In this document: piece by piece, positions 26,220 through 38,270 of the stretch
Layout: the number at the start of each line of letters is the position of its first letter
Numbering within the stretch: position 1 is the stretch's first letter
Assembly (NCBI GenBank): GCA_963693085.1
Contig: OY856409.1
Span: 519,633,303 to 519,697,302 of the forward strand
DNA length: 64,000 nt
DNA from: Alisma plantago-aquatica
Lineage: Eukaryota; Streptophyta; Magnoliopsida; Alismatales; Alismataceae
Reading direction: 5' to 3'
Made by a program: the position numbers and the translations under genes
Notes under the pieces: model-generated
What the model was told of the DNA's origin: nothing
The model's database searches: none
Seen by the model: the letters and a program-made list of their open reading frames with translations, nothing else

Positions 26220-26770
26220 TGATAAAGAGATCATGAAACCCTAATCGAGAAGGTTGATGATCCCTAACCCTAATTTAGGGCAATGCTAGGTGAAACCCTA
26301 ATCTAGGGTAATGGTGTAACCCTAATCCAGGGTGATGATATGAGAAATCCCAATTCAGGGTAATATAATGAAAAACCCTAATTTAAGAGGATGCTTCTTG
26401 AAACCCTAATTTCGGGTAAAGTTACATGAAACCCTAATTTGGGGAAAAGTTATAAGGAACCTTAATTCAAGATAATGATGTAATGTGAAACTCTAATCCA
26501 TGGTGATACTATGTGATGCCATGTGAAACCCTAATCTAGTGATGTAATGTGAAACTCTAATCCAGAGTGATGCTATGTAATGTTATATGAAACCCTAATC
26601 TTGGGCAATATGATGATAAACCATAACCCCAATTTTGGGCTATGGGTTGAGAAACCCTAATATAGGATGATGTTATGTGAAATCCTAATGTAGGGTGATG
26701 TTATGTGAAACCCTAATATGAGTTGATATTATGTAAACCCTAATTGATAAAGATGGGAAACCCTATTCCT
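26220..26770 (+). repeat. Telo-box array inside the giant LTR
   Basis: AAACCCTAA occurs about ten times, with further one-base variants (AAACTCTAA, AAATCCTAA), usually as GAAACCCTAAT followed by GGGTGATG and spaced mostly 25-65 bp apart. AAACCCTAA is the plant telo-box, recognised in Arabidopsis by telomere-repeat-binding factors. This is not telomere DNA: the motif is dispersed, not in contiguous heptamers. Confidence 0.8.
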
Positions 26771-27572
26771 AATAATGGAATAGTGACTAATATATTGATA
26801 AGTGAAACACCTAAAGTGGTTGATAATAGATAACCTTATATCAATAATGCCTTAACTCAAGATGAGTCCATATCGTTCATAATGGTTGAATAATTCAAAT
26901 AAGTGACTTATGGCCAATACATTGCATGATAAATGTGATGAACTGGTGTATAAAGTATTAGGATGGGAAATACCCTAATACAAGATAAGTTGAAGAACTT
27001 AAGTAAGATAAAAGTGATGAGGAAAGTGATACATCAAGACATGATAGATAACACATTCAACACCTCAAGGTTGATATACCTTGATGTATCCTAATCCAAT
27101 ATATTTGGATGAGTAACACATGAAGTATGTCATGTCAATTGTTACATTGAGATGAAATGCACTTGATGAGTGTAAGCTAACATACCTTAAGAAAAGGTTA
27201 ATCCAAGTTAATAAAGTATGATGTAATCATATTCTGGTAAAGTTGAGAGAGGAACTCATATCCTGTGTTGATAATTCATTTAATGATAAATAATGGGAAT
27301 AAATAAGCATGATTGAATACTTATGTTATCAATGTTGTCTCCTAGTTGTGTGGAGCAATGAATTAGGGTTTGATCATTAATAATATGATCTTGAGAATCT
27401 AAACGGTTAATAATGGAAAGCCCTAACCCTAATGAAGGGAGATGATATGTAAAGAGAAATCCTAATCAATAAGGAAGGAAAACCCTAACCCTAATGATGG
27501 GAAGGTTGTAATTATTTTGTTGTATAAGCCTTGTTAGGCATGTTAAATACTTGAATAAAAGGATAATGATCA

Positions 27573-28290
27573 ATGGCCTTGGGAGCCATGTGAATAGGTT
27601 GTTGCCTAGTGAGAGGTGATAAGATGTGCAATGGCCTTGTGAGCCATGTGATAATTTTTTGCCTAGTGAGAGGTGACAATATACTTAATGGGATTTGTGA
27701 GCCATGTGAGATGCTTGTGTAGCAAGTATCATGTTTACATTGGTCAGATGACCATGTTCAGTGATGAATTAAGGGTTTGAATACCCAGATCCAGTAAATA
27801 TGATGATGGAGTTGTTGAGGAATGTGAATTCCCAGTAATGAGATAAGGGATTGAGATACCAATGTTTTATAAAGAATTGAAAAGTACTTGATAGATGTAT
27901 TACACTTTTCTTTGTAGCATTTGTTATAATAATTTATGTTTGAAATCTTCACAGATGTTAAAAGAATACGGTAAAGTACTTAATTAACCAAATGAAATTT
28001 TATCATGTAGTGCCCTGGACATAGATCCATCATCATCAGAATTTGCTGAATGGTGAAATGGGTTACTCCATGCCATAACCCAAAAACCGCATATTTTTGA
28101 ATATGTGGGGGTAATGGGTGAATATATCCTTATGCCTCATAGGAATGACTGTGGGCCATATCCTATGCACAAGAATGGTTACAGACCATATCCCAATAAG
28201 AGTATGGCTATGAGCCATAACTCCACAATACCATGCATTGGCTATGGGCCATATCCTGAAAAGAGTATATACAATGGGCTATAACTCTAT
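27573..28290 (+). repeat. Dyad repeats in the tail of the giant LTR
   Basis: ATGGC-n7-GCCAT occurs at 27573-27589 and 27631-27647, each followed by GCCTAGTGAGAGGTGA. A second set at 28145-28290 repeats a GGCTATGGGCCATATCC-like unit about five times at 35-40 bp. Within it, ATGGCTATGAGCCAT (28204-28218) has perfect 6-bp arms with a 3-base loop. Confidence 0.8.
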
Positions 28291-29435
28291 AGCAAAGTTA
28301 CCAATATACCTTGTAAAGCTATTTAGCAGTGACACTAGATGTCCAGCATATAGTCTCGTACTGACCGAGACAGATGAGGTCATGGAAATCTGGCTCTTCC
28401 ATTGACCTTGTATGGCACCGATTTTGACTTTGCAATGGTCAGTTGGAGTATGAGCGGTATACCTCATCTCCTCAGGGTTTAAGTATGATTGTAAAATGTA
28501 ATCAGCCAGGTAGCGTATTTGCTTAAGGTTGAAATACGAGAATCATTGGTTGATGTTACCTTGCTTAGTATATCCTAGATGGATAAATGTTATACATGTT
28601 CTTCATTTCCTTATTGGATAAGTGACATGTTGCTTTATCAAGTTATAGTTGAAATACTTTGAATAAGAATATTTCTCTAATCTGTTCAGACATTAATTTA
28701 TCTGCTGTTGAGTATATATATGATCCCTCTGCTCAGTTTTATTCTGTTAATTTGCAATAATAATGCTTCTGGCAGAGAGTTATATCTCTCGCTGGGACAA
28801 TTTCAATTGTCTCACCCCCTTGGGATCCAACCTTTTTAGGTGGACGAAGACGAGGAGGTAGAAACCTTACAGTAGGGGAAGGATAGCAGCTTCAAGGACA
28901 ACAGTAACATCTCAGGTGGAGATACTAACTGTTGTGTCTTGTAGATAAGAGTCCTATGTGTCGTCTCTGTACTCTCAGGTCCTTGGGGTTAGTAGTTAGT
29001 GCTTTTAATGAATCGATATGAGATTTTGGCTTGATGCCTGGAGGTTCTTATGCTGCCTGTGTATAGTTTTAACAGAGCAGTTGATGCTTGTAATCCTCGA
29101 GAAGGGATGGTATAGGATATGTACTTATGAACCAGGATGTAAATAAAATACATTGGTTCTTAATAAAAGATTTTTACTATGTTTGGATCTCTTTGTAAAT
29201 GGTTTTAATTTTTAGTGATTTTCAGTAATCTGATGTTAATGATCTCTTCCACTTAGTTAATGATGTTTTGTTTGAACGGTGTGCTACAATATATATCTGC
29301 TCCAAGTCTTATTGATATACATTATCTATATAATGTTATCACATAAATTATGTTCAAGATCATTCCAAAGACAACATTTATAGCATCTTAACATTATCAT
29401 CAGAATTACTTACCTTCCATTTAGATGATTGGAAT

Positions 29436-32400
29436 TGTGACAAAGTGGGTTTTCTGGCTTAATTTTGAGGACAAAATATCTTTTAAGGTGTGTATGATGT
29501 GATGGAGTGGACTTTTGGAATCCTAAATGTCCAACGACACAAGTGATGTCATTCATATGTTGAGTACTTTTGAGAATCTCAAGTGTTTTGATGAAGTATG
29601 AGTGATGATTGATATTGTGATTAAGATCCCTAAGTACATGCCTTTTGAGGTATTTTATTCAGTGGTCAAACCATATAGCTTTGGCACCGACTTTTATTAG
29701 AAAGTAGATTATATGATGAGGAATCAATGGTTTAGATTTGAAGATTATGATACTCTTAGAGAAAGATATGGAGGTTTGAGTTGTTTAAATGACTAATATT
29801 TATATACATACAACTAAGTTTTAATATAGTCCTAAGTAGCTGGTGTGACATTGAATGTAACATGGGCTGCTGATCACGACCTCTCAATAGATCATATGCA
29901 TGATACCATTGGTTAAAAAGGAAGAGCCACAGATGCACCTGTTCAATCTTCATCTTAGCTGCGCTTGAGGACTCAACATTCGAGATTGGGTCTCTACTTT
30001 GCGGTTACGGATACAATGTGTGGGTGGGGTGAACGACAATACCAAGCCCACATCCTAGTTGTGGCCTTATGGAGGAAGCTTAAGGAGTAGTTTTCCTTGC
30101 CTTCTCAAGACTGGCAGTTCTCTTTGTATTGTCTAGAGGAGTTGCAAGACCCATCCAGTGAGTCAGTGGAGTAGACAAGAGTGAGATCCACCTCCCCATT
30201 GTTGCTACTTCTCCACCATCTAGAGCAGGTGGTGCGAGGAGGATAGGGTAGCTGCTCAAAGAGCACAGTAGCTCGCAGCGGCCATGGCTCTGCCTAGAGC
30301 AGTGACGCCGATGTATATGGAAGAGGAGAGATCATGGCATCCTTGCGATCCGAAAAAAAGGAAGAGACAACCCATGCCGACGGCTATTGAGGAGGAGAAA
30401 CAAGAGTGGGAAGGGTCATCATTGTTCAAGGATGCCACAACAGTAGGCTGCCTAGGAACCTCGTCGACCTAGACATCTATAGGGTGTCGCAGGTTCTGGC
30501 GAGGCCATAACCTCATAGACAAAGGGGGGGTCTGCTGCCGGAGAACAGAGGAGTCGTGGAGGAGGACAATGCTTGGAGCTAGGCGGCAACATGTGTAAGG
30601 GAGATCAGTGGTGAGAAACTTAGCACCAAGCCATAGAGGAAAAGAGTCGGGGCGGTAGCCATGAGACAGGATCAGAGAAGCAACACCAGGAGCAGGCGTC
30701 AGGCTCTAAGTGCCATCGGCGAGTCCACATGGGCTGTGGCTGACTTGCAAAGCCACATATCTTTGCTTCCTCAAGCCTCTCAAATGTTGTGGACCCAGCG
30801 AGGAGGAGAGCTTTGCCACAAATCTCATGCTGGGGTAGAACCCCATGGCGGCGGCCGTTTCCAGGGCACGACGCATGCAAGCATTGCGAGAATGAGAAAG
30901 ATAAGAAAGAAGAGAACTGGGTCCAAACCAAGTGGATTGGTTCATACCCAGAATGGAGCAGTTAATCTCTAAACCAAATCGGTCCGCATCAAGAAAAGAG
31001 CAGCGCCAACTTAGTGCCACATGGCAGTCCCAGATTGGCCAAAAGGTAAGTAAATTCCAAAATTATCTAGATCTTTTGATAAATCATAGTAATTAGCTTG
31101 ATGATCAGAAAAATACAAGCAAGGTACTTTTATTCTCAGAAAAATGTGCAGAACAACATAGAAGCATAATACCAACCTTTTAATGCTTTAATATTAGTGA
31201 TATCATGTAAGATGTATTATGTTTGTTTCATGAGTAATAAATATCAAATGATGATATAAAATTATGAAAAAATGTCAATAATTCTATAATCATGTTTATA
31301 ATCCACATGATGTCAGTTATTATGATGTTGATGCACAAAATCATGTAATTTGATTAATATGGCTAATTAGGGCCAATAACACTAAAGAAATGCAATTAAT
31401 GCATACATGTTCAATAAATGATGAAATTTACAGAACACTCTTATATCAGGAAGATAATATATAAATATGAGATCAATTTTATACACAAAATTCATGTTAT
31501 TTGAAGTTGACCCTTAATACATGGTTTAAAACCCCAATTTAGGTTAATAATGTAACCTAGGGTTAATATATGACATAATGTTAATATGTTCACCTAATGA
31601 TGGAAAATATGATTATCAGTTAATGAGTAAATAATGTGAAATATGACATCAGTAAGATAATCCTAAGACAAGAATACAAGTAACGATGCACACATCCTAA
31701 TGAACTAAGCAAACACTAATGAATTAACTAGGGTTGAGATAATGAGAACCTGATGGTGATATATGTGATCTTGTCTTAATCAGGGGTTGACCAAGATATA
31801 GTTGACATTAGGAATATGTGATTAGGATGTCTCTTTGGAAGGTATGACATTACCTCTTGCTTGGCTTATTATACATTATGCTTGTGTTATATGGGAGTAA
31901 AGATTTGGCATATGGTATTGATTGAAATGATTGTCTTGTATGATATGTTTCTTGAATTTCCATACTTATGGCTATGAACACCTGCAAACATAATATATAT
32001 GTTCCATCATAAGATAGATCATAAACCACTTGGTGGTAGAACGCATGCATAATGATCACAAACTACTTGGTGGTATATCATAAGGTCTAAAGATGTCAAA
32101 GCCACTTGGTGGCAGACGCACGAGATGTATGATGGAAATGTGCTTAAAATATGTGTTCTCTTTTGTTAATGAACATCTTTGTGCAAGTATATGATTTTCT
32201 TATATTTCTTTATAACTACAAAGTATTAGTTTTGTCTTATTGCCAAGATATGATGAGAGGTATATAAAAGATACGTAGGCATACTCAATACAATATTCTT
32301 GAATATTGTGCTGACGTGTACCGTATGAAATCTTTTGTTTAGGTTGTGGTTATGCTCTTGAAGATCCAGGATAGTTGAGAGTTGTGTGGCGAGCTGATGT

Positions 32401-32710
32401 ACAGGTGGACCTGTTGTCTTAAGATCCTATTGTTTAGTTGTAGTACATGTATATGTATAAGTTTGATGTTCAATATGTAATATCAAATGTTGTGATAATT
32501 CATGTTGTAATTATATGTTGAATGGTGAACATGTGAGTATGGTTTTATTATTATTCATGTAATTGTGGTATTGTGTTTCCTTTTGACTTCCTCTGATTTT
32601 CTTCTTCTTAGCCTAGTGTGTGTGTTTAAATTGGGATTCTTGTTGAGGTGAGGGTTTCAATTTGTACATCACACATCAGATTAAGTTTTAGAAAATCCGG
32701 GGATGTCACA
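29436..32710 (+). mobile_element. 5' LTR of the non-autonomous element
   Basis: Begins TGTGACAAAGTGGG and ends GGGGATGTCACA. A second copy of the polypurine-tract/LTR-start junction lies 62 bp inside (TGTGATGGAGTGG at 29498). The GC-rich core is at 29950-31040, and AAAG|GTAAGTA lies at its end (31046). The tail has dyads ACCACTTGGTGGT (32025) and GCCACTTGGTGGC (32101). Confidence 0.85.
29950..31045 (+). other. GC-rich core of the LTR, leader-like, function unknown
   Basis: Distinctly GC-richer than its surroundings, with several overlapping short frames on both strands (for example 30706-31020 and 30620-30931 minus) but no recognised domain. The sister LTR copy (35450-36539) breaks these frames differently, which argues against coding. 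The block ends at AAAG|GTAAGTA in both LTRs. It may be a transcribed leader or captured DNA; I cannot tell which. Confidence 0.5.
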
Positions 32711-32712
32711 GG

Positions 32713-32724
32713 TGGTATCAGAGC
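32713..32724 (+). other. Primer-binding site of the non-autonomous element
   Basis: TGGTATCAGAGC, complementary to the 3' end of initiator tRNA-Met, two bases after the 5' LTR end. Confidence 0.85.
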
Positions 32725-34918
32725 ATGAACAATAGCAAAACCTGACATTTTCTCATTAACTCAAAACTAAAGAACCTTGAACTTAATAATCTTTTAGGGT
32801 TAGTTTAGTCGTCTTTTAGAGACTAGATCTGACCTTGCCTCTAGGTTAGCACCTAGATGTCTGAGAACTAGGTTTAGACTGGTGCTTGTTGAGTAGCAAG
32901 TCCTTAGATGTCATTCTTTCCTTGTAGTACAGCGGTATGGGACGTTGCACTATTTGGAAATGAGTGCATCAAGGGAAGAGAAACCCTAGACATATTGTGC
33001 ACGTTGTCTAGAGTAGCTACCCTAGTCTACACCATGTTATCACCCTTTCCACTAGTTTTAATGACACTAGACTCTCTACTATGTATGGGACACACATTTT
33101 CAGGATTTGGTTTTTGATTCCAAATGGATCGAACCTCGATAGTTTTCTCTGACACTTGTTTTATCAGAGAAAAACTATATAATATTTTATGATGTATATG
33201 TATTACAAAAATGTGTTCCCACACATGTACGAGTAGGAGGTGGTCATGCAACCTAAGTGAAAGTGGATGACATCAGTCTAGAAGAGAGAGTAGTTCTAGA
33301 TTAGATGTCTAGAGCCTTGTTTGGAATATGTGATAGATGGAATAGATGAAATAATTTTTGATATGATGTAAGTCTTATATAGATGATATAAGATGGTTAT
33401 GATGATTTATGTTTGTATTTGAGGACATGATTTAGGTTTGAGGTTTTGAGATAAGTTATGGTGATGCAAGTAACTAGGCTTTTATGAGATAAGATATGTT
33501 AAGACAAGGTTGTGAGTCAGCATGAGCCTCAAGCTCTTCTACGAAGGAGGACCTCTAGTGTTAGGACCAGTTTTGGGGTTAGCTCAAGAGAGAGAAAGAC
33601 CCACAGGGAGAAGGTCAGAGAACCTATACTCCATGATATGAGAAATATGTGATATGATATGTCCTAAACTAGACTACTCCTGAGTGATTGAGTTGAGTTG
33701 CTTTATGTATGATTCCTATAGTCCTTTTGAACCCTATATGTCCTTGGGAGGACCAAACCCTAGAGACAGAGAGAGCCAGGTTATATGTGTATATGCAAAC
33801 ATGGATATGAGAACCTACCATCTGGGTGAGGGAGAGAGAGTTTCAAGACCTTGGAGGAGGTAACAATGTTTTTGTTTCTGTGAAGCCTCATGCTCGGGTT
33901 GGTGGTTTCCCACATAGGAATCTAGTGGTGTATATAGGAGAGTTTTGAGATATAACATGTTTCATGGGTAGATATCTATGAATAGAATGTCATATCATTT
34001 TTTGGTATATGCTTATGAGATACTCATAGAGTTGAGTTAGCTCAGAGAGATTGAGCATGACACTACCCTCATGGTATGGGTTAGAGGAACCTCTTTTGGC
34101 CTAAGTAAAGTTTGATATATGAGCCACTTATATAAGTTTGTTTAACACAACAATGGTATAACAAAGATAAGAATGTGATATGATCTCGATGATGTGATAT
34201 ATAGACATGATAAGATGGAAACTTGGAGATGGTTTAATAGCCATCAATGCATAAATAGTTAACCATATACATGAATAATGATGACAATGTGATATGGGTG
34301 GTTAATTTTGTGATGAAATCACTAGTAAATGTTGTAATTTATTACAAGTAATGAAATAAGATCAAAAGAACGAAACATGTTACATGAGGTGTTAATCGTA
34401 CTGCTTAATGAAGATGAAATATGTAGTTTGACAATTAGCATGACATAATGATTATAACACCTTGATATGATCTAGATGAATAATGCGAGTTAATTATAGT
34501 TAACTCCCTCCTAAAAGGAATATGTTAATGTTGAACATGTTCTAATAACTAGCTCAATAAAATGTTTATGACACCTTGATGTGTGAGTTAACATGGCTAA
34601 CTCCTTTAGAAAATGTTAATATGATGTGAGAACCCTAATGCATGGCTAAATATAAGGAAGAAAATCTAACATATGAAATATATAATGACATAACCTAAGC
34701 TTCTAAACCCTTGTTTGATCCTTCTATGGAGTGAGATTTCACCCTTGAGCTTTTGAAACCTCTTAATAGTGCTTTGGATACATGGTTCTAGGTAACCTTT
34801 GTGGATATGTTACCCATAGAATGTTTCCTACATGTGGATGAGAGCAAGATAAGGTTTTCCCTGGAAGTATGAGTTTGGTTTACTTTCGAGGACCAAAGTT
34901 CTTTTAAGTTGTATATGA
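32725..34918 (+). other. Internal region without coding capacity
   Basis: Stops occur in all frames throughout and no gag or pol motif is seen. Only the ends are recognisable: leader sequence after the primer site, and the polypurine region TTTCGAGGACC...TTCTTTTAAG at about 34884-34910. It resembles the internal part of large retrotransposon derivatives (LARD-like), though it is shorter. Confidence 0.7.
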
Positions 34919-37900
34919 TGTGACAAAGTGGGTTTTCTGGCTTAATTTCGAGGATGAACTATCTTTTAAGGTGTGTAGGATGTGACGGAGTGGACTTTTG
35001 GAATCCTAAATGTCCAATGACATAAGTGAAGTCATTCATATGTTGAGTATTTTTGAGAATCTCAAGTGTTTTGATGAAGTATGAGTGATGATTGATATTG
35101 TGATTAAGATCCCTAAGTACATGCCTTTTGAGGTATTTTATTCAGTGGCCAAACCATATAGCTTTGGCACTGACTTTTATTAGGAAGTAGATTATATGAC
35201 GAGGAATCAATGGTTTAGATTTGAACATTATGATACTCCTAGAGAAAGATATGGAGGTTCAGGTTGTTTAAATGACTAAGATTTATATACATACAACTAA
35301 GTTTTAATATAGTCCTAAGCAGCTGGTGTGACATTGAATGTAATGTGGGCTGCTGATCACGACCTCTCAATAGATCATATGCATGATACCATTGGCTGAA
35401 CAGGAAGAGCCACATATACACCTGTTCAATCTTCATCTCAGCCGCGCATGAGGACTCAACAGTCGAGATTGGGTCTCTACTTTGCGGTTATGGATGCAGT
35501 GTGTGGGTGGGGTGAACGACAATACCAAGCCCACATCCTAGTCATGGCCTTATGGAGGAAGCTTAAGGAGTACTTTTCCTAACCTTCTCAAGACCGACAG
35601 TTCTCTTTGTATTGTCTAGAGGAGTTGCAAGACCCATCCAATGAGTCACTGGAGTAGAAAAGAGTGAGATCCACCTCCCCATTGTTGCTGCTTCTCCACC
35701 ATCTAGAGCAGGTGGCACGAGGAGGATAGGGTAGCTGCTCAAAGAGCATAGCAGCTCACGACAGCCATGGCTCTACCTAGAGCAGTGACGCCAGTGTCTA
35801 TGGAAGAGGAGAGATCATGACGTCCTTGCGATCCGAAAAAAGGAAGAGACAACCCATGCCAGTGGCTGTTGAGGAGAAACAAGAGTGGGAGGGTCATCAT
35901 TGTTCAAGGATGCCATAGCAATAGGTTGCCTAGGAGCCTCATCGACCTGGACATCTAGAGGGTGCCGCAGGTTTTGGTGAGGCCATAACCTCACAGACAA
36001 GGGGGGGGGGGTCTGCTGTCGGAGAACAAAGGATTCATGGAGGAGTATGGCGCATGGAGCTAGGCGGCAGCGTGTGCAAGGGAGATCGGTGGTGAGAACC
36101 TTAGCACCAAGCCACAAAGTAAAGGAGTCAGGGTGGCAACCATGAGACGGGATCAGAGAAGCAATGCCAGGAGCAGGCGTCGGGCTCCAAGCGGCATCGG
36201 CGAGCCCACCTGGGCTGTGGCTTGAGTTGCAAAGCCACAGATCTTTGCTTCCTTAAGCCTCTCAAATGATGTGGACCCAGTGAGGAGGAGAGCTTTACCA
36301 TGGATCTCATGCTGGGGTAGAACCCCACGGCGGCGGCCGTTTCCAGGGCACGATGCATGCAAGCATTGCGAGAACGAGAAAAAGATAAGAAAGAAGAGAA
36401 CCGGGTCCAAACCAAGTGGACCGGTTCATACCCAGAATGGAGCAATTAATCTCTAAACCAAACCAGCCCACAACAAGCAAAGAGTAGCTTCAGCTTAGTG
36501 CCACATGGCAGTCCCGGATTGGCCAAAAGGTAAGTAAATTCCATAATTATCTAGATCTTTGATAAATCACAGTAATTAGCTCGATGATCAGAAAAATACA
36601 AACAAGGTACCGTTATTCTCATAAAAATGTGTAGAACAACATAGATGCATACTATCAGCCTTTTAATGCTTTAATATGAGTGATATCATGTAAGATGCAT
36701 TATGCTTGTTTCATGAGTAATAAATATCAAATGATGATATAAAATTATAGAAAAATGTCAATAATTCTAGAATCATGTTTATAATCCACATGATGTCAAT
36801 TATTATTATGTTGATGCACAAAATCATGTAATTTGATTAATATGGCTAATTAGGGCCAATAACACTAAAGATAATGCAATTAATGCATACATGTTCAATA
36901 AATGATGAAATTTACAGAACACTCTTATATCAGTAACTGGAAGATAATATGTAAATATGAGATCAGTTTTATACACAAAATTCATGTTATATGAAGTTGA
37001 CCCTTAATACATGGTTAAAAACCACAATTTAGGTTAATAATGTAACCTAGGGTTAATATATGACATAATGTTAATATGTTCACCTAATGATGGAAAATAT
37101 GATTATCAGTTAATGAGTAAATAATGTGAAATATGACATCAATAAGATAATCCTAAGACAAGAATACAAGTAATGATGTACACATCATAATGAACTAAGA
37201 AAACCCTAATGAATTAACTAGGGTTGAGATAATGAGAACCTGATGGTGATATATGTGATCTTGTCTTAATCAGGGGTTGACCAAGATATAGTTGACATGA
37301 GGAATATGTGATTATGATGTCTCTTTGGAAGGTATTCCATTACCTCTTTCTTGGCTTATACATTATGCTTGTGTTATATGGGAGTAAAGACTTGGCATAT
37401 GGTATTGATTGAAATGATTGTCTTGTATGATATGTTGCTTGACTTTCCATACTTATGGCTATGAACACCTGCAAACATAATATAGATGTTCCATCATAAG
37501 ATAGCTCATAAACCACTTGGTGGTAGAGCGCATGCATAATGATCACAAACCACTTGGTGGTAGATCATATGATGTTTGTATAATGATCACAAACCACTTG
37601 GTGGTAGATCATATGATGTTTGTATAATGATCACAAACCACTTGGTGGTAGATCATAAGGCCTAAAGATGTCAAATCCACTTGGTGGCAGCCGCACGAGA
37701 TGTATGATGGAAATGTGCTTAAAATATGTGTTCTTTTTTGTTAATGAACATCTTTGTGCAAGTATATGATTTTCTTATATTTCTTTATAATTGCCAAGTA
37801 TTAGTTTTATCTTATTGCCAAGATATGATGAGAGGTATATAAAAGACACGTAGGTGTACTCAGTACAATATTCTTGAATATTGTGCTGATGTGTACCGTA

Positions 37901-38270
37901 TGAAATCTTTTGTTTATGTTGTGGTTATGCTCTTGAAGATCTAGGATAGTTGAGAGTTGTGTGGCGAGCTGATGTACAGGTGGACCTGTTGTCTTAAGAC
38001 CCTGTTGTTTAGTTGTAGTACATGTATATGTATAAGTTTGCTGTTCAATATGCAATATCAAATGTTGTAATTATATGTTGAATGGTGAACATGTGTGTAT
38101 GGTTTTATTATTGTTCATGTACATGTGCTACCGTGTTTCCTTTTGACTTCCTCTAATTTTCTTCTTCTTAGCCTAGTGTGTGTGTTTAAATTGGGATTCT
38201 TGCTGAGGTGAGGGTTTCAATTTGGACGTCACACATCAGATTAAGTTTTAGAAAATCTAGGGACATCACA
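34919..38270 (+). mobile_element. 3' LTR of the non-autonomous element
   Basis: Sister of 29436-32710, with the same internal copy of the polypurine/LTR-start junction, GC-rich core and GTAAGTA (36540). It ends GGGACATCACA. It differs mainly by substitutions, a longer G run near 36001-36010, and two extra 44-bp repeat units in the tail. Confidence 0.85.
37542..37660 (+). repeat. 44-bp tandem repeat, expanded in this LTR only
   Basis: Units start at 37542, 37586 and 37630 (last partial). Each has ATCACAAACCACTTGGTGGT, then AGATCATATGATGTTTGTATAATG in the complete units. The 5' LTR has a single, mutated version at about 32054. The dyad ACCAC-TTG-GTGGT lies in each unit. The expansion therefore happened after insertion, or was lost in the other copy. 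Confidence 0.9.

Larger units (their letters stand above)
23855..29288 (+). mobile_element. Giant solo LTR, 5.4 kb
   Basis: It begins TGTAACATTCCTGACCTGGG and ends GTGTGCTACA, with perfect ATATA pentamers on both sides (23850-23854, 29289-29293; AT-rich, so weak alone). The same LTR family starts at the left edge of the window in reverse. The surrounding sequence belongs to the minus-strand solo LTR 21055-40024. Inside are three diverged copies of a TTTTGGACCAAAGTGC...TTACCC unit (24010, 24190, 24370), a leader-like block ending at an AG|GTGAGC (25036), inverted repeats (25454-25706), a telo-box array (26220-26770) and dyad repeats in the tail (27570-28290). No coding domain is recognised. 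Confidence 0.7.
29436..38270 (+). mobile_element. Non-autonomous LTR retrotransposon with 3.3-kb LTRs
   Basis: Two direct LTRs (29436-32710 and 34919-38270) enclose only 2.2 kb of internal DNA. A primer-binding site follows the first LTR, and a chromovirus-like polypurine region (TTTCGAGGACCAAAG...TTTTAAG) precedes the second. Flanks are GGAAT and TGAAT (4/5). No gag, protease, reverse transcriptase or integrase is detectable, so it would have depended on proteins made by another element. The LTRs align along nearly their whole length with scattered differences, so the insertion is younger than the surrounding LTR. Confidence 0.85.

Noticed and set aside
26220..26770. Interstitial telomere sequence
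   Set aside because: AAACCCTAA motifs are dispersed with unrelated DNA between them; no contiguous heptamer tract.
30620..31020. Overlapping frames of about 100 codons on both strands in a GC-rich block, possible host gene
   Set aside because: The block lies inside an LTR, and its copy in the sister LTR (36128-36445) shows different breaks. No recognisable domain was seen. It is kept as a leader-like LTR core.
37542..37660. Regular 44-bp repeats resembling a CRISPR array
   Set aside because: No distinct spacers, units are contiguous, plant LTR context.
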